A stretch of 64,000 bases of DNA from Amoebidium appalachense (Eukaryota; Ichthyosporea): positions 6,820,001-6,884,000 of the forward strand of contig CAVNZM010000016.1 of assembly GCA_963693365.1 (NCBI GenBank), given 5' to 3'. Position 1 is the stretch's first letter. The number at the start of each line of letters is the position of its first letter. Below are positions 51,170 through 61,894 of this stretch, piece by piece. A program made the translations under genes and the position numbers. The notes below the pieces were generated by a model. It had not been told where the DNA came from. It did no database searches and saw only the letters and a program-made list of their open reading frames with translations.

Positions 51170-53788
51170 TCTCCTCCCCCCCCTTCCTTCCTCTTTCTCT
51201 CTCTCTCCCCCCTCCCCCCCCCCCTCTCCCCTCCTCCTCCTCCTCCTCCTCTTTCTTCCTGCAGCCGTTACATGTAGCTGTGTTGGAAGACACAACAACA
51301 ATCAAAATGACATGGAATACGTACCGGCCAGTTCCACCAGGGGGTCTTGCAGATATCGTGCAGCAGAGATGGCATGCAGCAGATGCACCTGCATTGCGCC
51401 CAAAGTCAGCAAAAGAACAACAACTGGTACAAGCGCTTCTTCACGTGAGCCTCAGGGACGGTTAGCTTGGTTCATGGTAAGGAGTTTGCCTATCGGTGTG
51501 CATCATAGGTATAGTAGTCATAGCAGTGCAGTTGTGCTGCAAAAAGGAGGTGAAACGGAGAGCTGTTGTGGGCAAGCAAAAGGCGTTGCATGTGAGAAAG
51601 ACAGACAGAGCGTGAGGAAGAGCAACAAAGTGCATACGTTTGCGTGTTTTTGTGTGAATCCGTGCACATGAACATCTGAGGCGTGTGTATATACCTGAAC
51701 TGAGGGGATGGATAGGGGGAGGGGAGGGGGAGGGGGGAGGGAGGGGAAGGGAAGGAGGGAGGAAGAGTGGGGTGCATACCGGATATTCGGGGAATTCCTC
51801 CTTAGCACGAGCTGATTGTGAGAAGATCCGTGGGACCTGTGGCATGCCAAAAACTTCGATCAGTGGAGTCCGCTTACACGGGCACACATTTCATACGATC
51901 ATACGAGGAAAAAACCCTTTCATGTGTGTCATTCCAGCAAGAGTGACCAGTCATGTGCAGTGAGAGTCCACAACATTGCAATAAGGCATCATGCAAGTGT
52001 GCTTGATGAGAGAGGGAAGGGCATGCAACCTCTGCTTGTATCCACTCCACTCGCGTAGACTGCGGCAACTGCTTGGTGTCCTGCAGATTTCGTATCCAGC
52101 TGCCACCGTGCCCACGAGCATCAGTAACCAGCCCTAAACTCCTCCCATTCATCTCATTTCTTTCATCACAGGCCTTCATCGCCACTTCCCCATTTCCTTC
52201 AGCCGTTTTTACTTGCCTACCCACACATTCTCCTTTCACTGCACCATGATACACAGCCAGCACGATTCGATGCCCATGCAAGTTTCACATATATCCCCGA
52301 ATGTCTTTCTACATACACACACACATCCCCGCACCTATACTACCCTCACTCTTCGGTGCCTTTCGTTGTAATGTTTGAAGAGTAAGTCAATTGCTGCTGT
52401 TGTAGCCGTGTATGTGTGATGTATGCAACTAATGGGCTGCAATCTGCATAGGTGGATAGATGGTGCAACAAGACAGGAGTAGGAAGTGAAGGGGGGGGGA
52501 GGGAGGGGGGAGGGGTGGGGGAGAGGGGTGGGAGGGGAGGGGGGGGGGAGCGAGAGAGAGGACGTACTACTCAATGTCCTTAGCAATGCGCATGGAGTCA
52601 GTGTCCTCGACAATGACGGCAATGCCAATGGGCCGCTTGCGCTTGATGTATCCCTGCAACCCATCCTGGTGGTTAGCAGTGCACTTTTTGAAAAATGCAA
52701 AAGGAAGGGCAACCCTAGAAGATAAGCAGGCAAGGAAACAAGTCGGGTCGAGACAGAGCAGGAGGGACCTCGGGGGGGGGGGGGGGGGGGGGGGTTTGAA
52801 TGCGTCAAAAAGTACGAAGTACACAAGAACAAACGGATAACACGATGCAGAATGCAAGCCATACATAAAGAGTATGCATAATAAGCAGAGCCCATCCTCA
52901 GGGGGGGCCCACGTCATCCACAGTACCCGAGTTTCGACCTATTCCCCTCGTTAACGAAACCCAACTCAGATACTGTTTCACTTGAACATGAGTAGGTCAC
53001 CCGTCTGGGAAAGGGGGAGAGTGAAGGAGAGAAAGGGAAAGAGGGGGAGACGGAGGGAGGGGGGGAAGGGGGAGGGGGGGGTTGAGGGGAAAGGGAAAAA
53101 AGTGGGCATAAGGCCATGTGTGTATGAATATGTGCAGGGAAAGAGTGCACATGTGCATGTGTGCTTCAGCACGTGGGTGCATGCATACACGTGCACCTAT
53201 GGGCCTTGCACACACACACCTCGAGGTTCATCTTGTCGATGGATTTGGGGTCGTTGCGCTGCTCTACGCCCTCTGCGTAGCGCACCTCCCTCGCGTGCAT
53301 GTTCTTGAGCGTCAGATGGTCGAGCATCGATCTGGGTGAACACACACACCTTAGCAATCTACACCAGAAGCTGACGGATACACAACACGAATGACGCCAC
53401 TGGCAGCATGTTTACCTAAAGCTCCTTTTGTCAGATGTGTACACGGTATATATGCATGCAACCTCATGTCTTTATGCCATTTATAATGAGCAAATGGATC
53501 AAAGGTTAAAGTATTGTACAATGCCCTATTGGTCTGACAGTGTCCGTCAGCCCCATCATCTAAAGTGCACCGGCAGAATATTATATCCCAGAAGGTGCAG
53601 TTACGTACCCGTAGCCGTTGATCAGGGCACAGATGGTTGGCCGGTCTGGTGTGCCCGGGTAGATGCCGAGGATGCTGTTTTCCTGCTGCTGCTCGTCATC
53701 GCTCTGTAGTCCCAACCCCATCAGACAAAACACATCTTTCCGTCTCATCCACGGTGCCTTTATAGCCACCTAGTTTCATTCACCTCTT

Positions 53789-53820
<32 letters not shown>

Positions 53821-53841
53821 CACACACACCACCATCATTAC

Positions 53842-53878
<37 letters not shown>

Positions 53879-53897
53879 AAAGAAAAAGAAAAAAACG

Positions 53898-53947
<50 letters not shown>

Positions 53948-55689
53948 GAACAACCTCGTCATCCGAGCTCTCGCTCTCACTGTCCCTGCGGTTTGTGCGG
54001 TGGCTGTCCTTGTCCTTCTGCGCCGTGAAGGGCCTACGGAAGATGGTGTCCCTGAGCTTGCCCCCCATCTCCTCCAACACCACCTCACGTGCTGACGCTG
54101 ACAGCTGACTGCGCAACTCCTGTGCCCCCACGGCATATCAGCTCTCATTCTGCATCATTTCCTCGATGCTTTAAGAACCATCAATCTAACGCAAACACAC
54201 AGGCATGCATATCCGTCTGTCCACCACATCAAATTCCAACGCACAACATACACACACACCTACCGAACTCTTTCTTGACCAGTCTGACACCCCTTCTATG
54301 TCTTCTTTTTGTCTTAACAGTTTCCCCCCAGATCTACTCCATGCCCCCCCCCCCCCCCCCCCCCTCCCCCTCCCCTCCCTCCCCCTCCAAGGCCCTCATT
54401 GGAGAGAGGAACTCTTAAACACATCCACCTAATCTAATATGGTTTTCAACCTCTCTCAATCACATGGTCCATGGTGGCCAAGCGCACAGACCTTTTCGAA
54501 CTGCGGGAAGAGGAAAGACTGCATGAGGGCCTTGATCAGGGCCGCTCGCTGCTCGTTCCATTTCTTGGCCACTTCGTTCTGGTTCCCTGCAAAAAGCAAC
54601 ATCGATAAGTTGGGCGCAGACATCACACTCGGCCATCTCCCACATGCTTAAATGTTCATTAACAGCGAATAACAGCCCGAAAGGTCCTGCCCACGCTCCT
54701 TCTTTAACAAAACACTCAACAAAGAGTGCGTGTTCTTCTACAGCGAACCCCCCCTCCCCCCCCCCCCCCCCCCCAAAAAAAAAAAAAAAAAAAAAAGGAG
54801 AAAAGAAAGACTGCATCACACAAATCCGGAACAATCATAGTCTCCGGTCTCCCCCCCCCACACTCTACCAAGAGCACCCTCTTCCCACCATAGCTATTGA
54901 ACACTTCTTTGAGCTCTCATATAATGAGCATATCCCAGGGGGACGCACTTGACCGATAAAGTTCGGATATGTTGCGGAAGGCTGTGCGGGACTCAAGGGG
55001 GCCATCCGATTCGCCCAGATCAAACGTGATCTTGATGAACCCCTCCGCCTCGGCTGCATGCAAAGGTGTTTTTTAGAATCCCTTTCACAACCACCAACCA
55101 CACAGTTTCATGTTACGACCGCCCCCATGCAATTCAGCCATATTTATTACCAGCTTCTCATATATATCTGGAACCAAGAAATCCAAGCAACGATCTCCCT
55201 CCCCCCCTCCCCCCCCCCCCCCCCCCCCCCCCCCCTCCCCCCTTCCTCCCCCCCCCCCCCCCCCCCAAAAAAAAAAAAACCCCTCCTTTCCCCCCTCGCA
55301 CACATGCCCCACCCACAAAAGAAGACAAACCAATGAAAAACCGAACAAACAAACAAACAAACAAACAAGCAAGCAAGCGAAAACAGACTGAGAGAGAACA
55401 ATTAGAAGAACACGTACCCTTCAGCATGCGCAGGAACTCCTTGTCTGTGCGGTACACCCCGTGGTGCTTGGTCTCCACCTTGAAGGCAGACAGCGGCTTG
55501 TCCTTGATGAACTTCAACGGCGCATACTCGTGCTGCAGTGAGCCAGCATTAGCAACATACACACCAATATATCATTACATTCCCCGGGGGCCCAAATGCT
55601 GCAACACGTGCAAAAAAGAACCAACAAACACGCACATTAATCTTCAAATATCATCTGTGTATAGGCTTTCCCTTTCTACGTGTGCGTCC

Positions 55690-55730
<41 letters not shown>

Positions 55731-57435
55731 CGTGTGCATGTGCTTGTGTTTCTGGCTTTTTTTTTTTTTTTTTTTTTTTTGGGGGGGGGAGGGGGGGGGG
55801 GATGTCTCTTGCTGGATGATAATGGTGGTATAACTTAGCATCCTTTGTGCACGTGTGTTCCACACATGGCATGCACATGAATAGTGTGAAGGGGAAGGGG
55901 ACCATACCCACTCATCGATGGCAGTGAGGCCCATGTCTGTGGGGGTGACGGACACGACCACGTTGTCCAGGAACACCTGGCGCAGCCTATTGCCACATAA
56001 ACGTCAGTCCACACGCTGCACATGCAACACTTTGAGAGGCACCACACATGCAGGCCCAACTATTGTAGAACACTTTTCATGTCTATAAAGCATTCGTCTA
56101 GGAAACAAGAACGTGCCCCCCCCCCCCCCCCCCCCCCCCAAAAAAAAACACACAACCAGACACGAAGCACACACACAGACACAGACACACTGACACACAC
56201 ACGCACACGCACACACACACACACCATCATCCCAACAACAATAGCCGCTCCCCCCCCTCCCCCCCCCCCTCCCCCCTCCCCCCACCACCAACATGCATCA
56301 GGGACACGACCTGCAAAACCTAACCACTGAAGATACAAAAAGACAATCAACGGAACTTACCTTGAGCGGACTTGAGGGTGGTGGGACAGCTCTTTCATCA
56401 GGAAGCCAGCTGCCCCCTTCAAAGCAGTGGAGTTGATCGAGAAGTTGGTTGTTACGTAGCCCTGCAGATACACACGTCAGCCAGATGCAAAAAAACAAAA
56501 ACAAAAAACAAACAAACAAACAAACAAACAAAAACACACACACACAAACATAAGCACGAGAGAAGCAGAGTACACATGAGCATACAAGCAAACCAATTGA
56601 TATCATCTGGCCCCTGGTCGCTTGGCCATGCCACTTCAACACCAACAAGTATCTCATGACCCCGTTTCCCCGAACATTGGTGACTCTTGTCCACCAGTAG
56701 CACTTACCGAGGCTGTGGTGAGGGGGTCCAGTGGAGGGTCTCTGGCCTCGTGAATCAGCCGCCGTTCTGTGGGCATATATTAGCCTGGTCAGTCACTACA
56801 GAAGTCCATATTCACCGTGTGTACTTTACACAATGCCCGTCAGACCTACCCCCCCCCCCCCCCCCCCCCCCCCTCTTCTCCCCCGGCCCGAAAAAAAAAA
56901 GGATAAAAAAGAGAAAGAAGAAGTCATTCTCCAATAAATCTGGGTATGATAAGAATCTAAATATCTGTGCACACTCACAGGCAGAAAGATGGTCATGCTG
57001 TTCCTCCCCCCCCCCCCCCCCCCCCCGGACACCTTTCCCCCCCACGGGAGGCCACCACACACACACACACATACACACACGCACACACGCCCACAGACAC
57101 CAAAACACAGTGCCGAGGGTACTGACCGGCCAGGTTCTCAGCAAACTGGTCTGCCGTCAGACCGAACTGCTCAGCAAGGCCACCCAGACCCGCCTCTGCA
57201 TGGAGGATATTCGCTCATCAGCAAGGAACTCAAGTGCCAGCCGTGCAATGTGCACGGGGATATGACGGTGCAAGGGGGAAAGTGAAGGGACGTGAATCTA
57301 CCATGTCACATGTTGCACGGGGGCGTCAACAGGAAGATTGCCCAACACAACAAAAGTGAAGAGCAACTTGCCAGTAAGTGCACACAGAAGCAGATAGGAA
57401 GAAGAAACTTCTGCCGGGAGGGTGGGAGGGTAGGG

Positions 57436-57466
<31 letters not shown>

Positions 57467-58010
57467 AGGAGGAGGAGGATGTATGCCTAAGATTTTTAGA
57501 ATGAAATCATGGAATAGGAGACTTTTAAAGAAACCACACAAAATGTCTCTAAAGTACAAAAACCAGAAACCTATATTGAAAAATGGGCGTTTTTTTTTTT
57601 TTTTTTTTTTTTTTGGGGGGGGGGGGGACTGACCAGCAGCAATAGTGAAGATGTCTCGTCGCGCGCGAGGCAGAGAAACATTTGCCCTATGAAAGGTTAG
57701 TAAATAAAACATCATATCACATACACAGCACCAGAGATAACCTCTCCCAATGCATGACGAAGCAGCAGCCCATTGCCCACGCAAGACAAACAGCAAACCC
57801 TGACCACCACTGGACATGGTATCCTCATTTCTCGTAGCCGATTAAGTCATCCCACTGACACCAACAAACATGATCCGTACCCCCCCCCCCACACCCACCA
57901 CTACCACACCTTAAAACACACACACAGACAGCCACACAAAAAAAAAAGAGAAAAAAATAAGAACAAAATAAGAACAACCAAGCACGCAAAAACCACCAAC
58001 CATCACAACC

Positions 58011-58073
<63 letters not shown>

Positions 58074-60016
58074 GCGCCCCCTTTCACCCCAACCACCCAC
58101 ACTCCTACCCCCACCTCACACCCCCCCCCTCCTTCTCCCTCCTCCCCCCGCACCCTCCAACCCATACACCAACACCTACCCGTCATCGTCCATGTCCGTG
58201 TCGGCCTGGGCCCGTATTCTTTCAAGGTCCTCCTTATACTGCGCATACCCCAACATACCCCAGTGTTAGGCCACCGTTGCACACACAATATGACAACATG
58301 CACGAGGCCAACACAGCATGCACACCTTGAACAGGATGTACGACTGCCAGTCGTTGAGCTCCTCCTGGTTGCCGGCCTTGCCTATCTGCTCTCTCTCATC
58401 CTTGCTGGCCTGGGGCCGGCTGGATGACCTCACCTGCTCAAAAAAGAAAAGCACTTAGTTGGCACCAAAAAAGACATGCAACATCATTCAACACCTAACA
58501 TTATGATTAATTACCGGCTTTTTCAATGCCCTAATGAGGCACCCCTGTAGTTCTAACTAAAAAATCAGCAGGCCTGCTAGTTCTGCTACAAACAAGCAGA
58601 CCCGCTGTATAGTGCAAAGTACAATAGTGGGTTTGGTGTGTTACAGAATACGAAGTACACAATCACGACCGCGAACACCACCCAAGGAGGCGAGAACAGG
58701 GGTCTAGAATGGGTAACATAGCACACGTAAAAAGTCATGACGAACAACACACTAAATATTGCAAAACCCACATGAAGAGTATGCATCACAAGCAGAGCCC
58801 ATTCTAGGGCCGGGGGGGGGGGGGGGGGCTCCATACCTCGCGTTGGTAGTCAATTATGCTGTCATAGAGTTTCAGCAGGCTTGTGCGCAGACTGAGGTAA
58901 CGCTCCCACTTGGCATCCCTGATCCATCCCATGTTATATTTCGGATATTCTGGTCTCTCCCCACACCAAACTACATACCCCACACACCACAACACACTTG
59001 CACACACATAACCTTCCCTTCCCCCATCTTCGAGAAATGCAGTGCCTTGCTCCAAACAAAAACGGATGGGGCTCAGCCTGACCTTGTGCTTCTAGGCGGA
59101 TTGTCATAGCCTGCAAAATGCTGCATAGAAAAGCACCTTCCCCCCAACATAAACTGCCCTGCATGTCCACATGAGCTAAATTATATCATTTCGGGTGTAT
59201 TGACATGATGCAGATACATGTTCCCTCTCTATCATCTACTCAGCTGAACTGTAACCGGTCGTTTCGGCATCTAACCTCTCGAGGCTCCTCCAAAACTCCT
59301 CAACATTAACTGATTCATTGATAGCCTCCCCCCCCCCCCCCCCCCCCCCCCCCCCACCACCACCACCAACCCCCCTGCACACACACACACACACACGCCA
59401 CCCACCCACCCACCAGCCACCCATACACACACAACAGCACAAGCACGCACCAATCGTGGATGTGCCACAGGTAGGGCAGTAGCATGGGGCTCTCCCTGCG
59501 CTCGCTGGCCGTGTATCCAGGGTCGAGATACTCCTGCCGGTAGTGGTAGATGAACGGCACCTGCACCCCACCCAGCCGTTGAGTTATATCACAGCCACCT
59601 ATTCCCTCCACCCCGTTACTTGACATTCAGTAACCCCCCCCCTCCCCCCCCCCCCCCCCTTCTTTTGCCTAGAAAAAGGTAGGGGCATACAAGCCCCCCC
59701 CCCCCCCCCCCCCCCCCCAAAAAAAAACCCCACCCCGGGGTAGAATGAACCGATACCCCCCCCCCCCTCCGGAGAAGCCCCTACCCCCCTGACCGACCCT
59801 GCATCAAAGAACAAGACAAAGTCGAAAATGAGAAGAAAAAGAAAACGAAGAGGGGAGAGAGGATACCTCGTAGTGGTCTTTGCGAAGGAAACCAAGGACG
59901 TTTTTGATACACTCGATGGCACTTTCGGGCAGAGAGGGGTCGATACCATCGTAGGCAGTGCGTTCTGTGGGTCAGAAGCAACACATACCGGTTAGCCCAA
60001 AACCTTTCCACCCTGC

Positions 60017-60079
<63 letters not shown>

Positions 60080-60186
60080 GGTCGCGCACAGACATGACCT
60101 CTTTCTACTTCTTACCACCCATCAGCCAAAACAAATAAGAACATAACCAATGTCAATGCAAAAGCACACAACTGGCCGTTGATCCC

Positions 60187-60233
<47 letters not shown>

Positions 60234-60244
60234 TTCCCCCCCCG

Positions 60245-60276
<32 letters not shown>

Positions 60277-61353
60277 AAAAAAGAACAAAAAAGAAATCCC
60301 CAACCCACCCATTTTCAGTTTTCAATCGCTGAAATCATCCATTAAGTCCTTTTTGTTAACACTGTGTGCGTGTGTGCGTGTGTGTGTGTGCGTGTGTGCG
60401 TGTGTGTGTGTGTGTGTGTCACGTGTGTGATAAGCGGGGAGAGGTTGATGGAGGGGAAGTTTCTACGTGAATAACGGTGGCGGTCACCGGGAGGGTGAGC
60501 CGGCAGGAAGGCACGGCCCCGGAAAGCCACGTGATAGATCCACTCGGCCTCCTCCTGCAGCTCCTCATCTGACACCTGGCCCTCCCCTCGCTTGATGTGC
60601 GATAGCTGCACATGCACCCCACATCAGTACACCCAGTTTGACAATCACAAAGTGCACCACGGATTCCCAGACCAACACGGAAGTCCAATACCGTCTCTCT
60701 CTTTCTCCCTCTCACCCCTCCCCCACTCTCACCCTGTCACACACACACACACACACACACACACAACACCTCAGTCCTCTCCCCCTCCCCAACACCACCT
60801 ACAAGAAGTTCAAAAATACAACCAAGATGCAAACAGACCTGTATGCGCTCGGGGATGTCTGTGGTCTTGATCTCCTCATCCTTCTTGGTCATCATCTTCT
60901 GCTCCAGCACCGTCGGCTCGTACATCTGCACACAACAAATTAGCAACTCAGCCTTGAAGTGATGATTGGCGTCTCTTGATAGGAAATCAACACCAGCCAG
61001 TATCTTTGCCATAGACATCTCCCCCCCCCCCCCCCCCCAATGGAAATCAACACCAGCCAATATGCTGCCATAGACCCCCCCCCCCCCCCCCAAAAAAAAA
61101 AAAAAAATAGAAAAAAAGGAAAAAAAAATAAAGGAGAAGAAGGAGAACAAGAAGTATGACAGGATATCCCTCATCCCTCATCCCCCCTCCCCCCCCCCCT
61201 TCTTCGCCCCCCTTCCCTCCAAATTCTACAAGAAAGCTTGAAATCACCTTCCTGCACCATTCCACTTCCCAGTGTTATTTTATGCAACTGTTCTCCTTCA
61301 AGGTAGTTTCGTCGTTCACTAACCGATCCTGTTTATCTTTCTTCTCTTGTCAA

Positions 61354-61405
<52 letters not shown>

Positions 61406-61799
61406 TCCGGGACCCCCCCCCCCCCCCCCCAAAAAAAAAAAAACCAAAAAAAAAAAAAAAAAACCACACAGTCACACTGCATGGCACACACAGTCCCCAT
61501 TTATCACTTTTGTTTCCAATTTACAACCCCCTTGTCCAGTTTTCTTCCCCTATCTTTCTATATGCTCTATGCATTGGCAGGGGTGTCCTACGTCCTCAAT
61601 GTCCTTCTTCTTGCGGCGAGGGAACTCCGCATCCTCCTCATCCTCGTCCTCGTACTCGTGGTAGTCCCTCTCCTGCCCGCCCTCCTCGTGGTCCATCCAC
61701 TCGTCAAAGTTTCCGTCACCTGCACCCGGTTCATTCAGCCATCCCCTCGCGTATTTTCCTTCTTCATATGCTCTCCCTCCCCACCACAACCACCACCAC

Positions 61800-61830
<31 letters not shown>

Positions 61831-61863
61831 ACGCACCCTGCCCCTAACCCCCCTCCCCTGTCC

Positions 61864-61894
<31 letters not shown>

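Larger units (their letters stand above)
53955..60925 (-). other. SPT6: SPT6 exons 6-21: helical Tex-like core
   Basis: Exons 60839-60925, 60488-60605, 59867-59964, 59451-59560, 58837-58918, 58326-58433, 58180-58238, 57634-57686, 57127-57195, 56708-56766, 56361-56461, 55908-55986, 55418-55532, 54949-55053, 54492-54586 and 53955-54119. Recognisable segments are ATDVPER-like TTDIPERIQ, VPFIYHYRQEYLDPG, HIHDWDAKWERYLSLR, LAEQFGLTADQFAENL and VAKKWNEQRAALIKAL. Exon 21 adds a Ser/Asp/Glu-rich loop (RRDSESESSDDE) that continues into exon 22. Confidence 0.93.
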
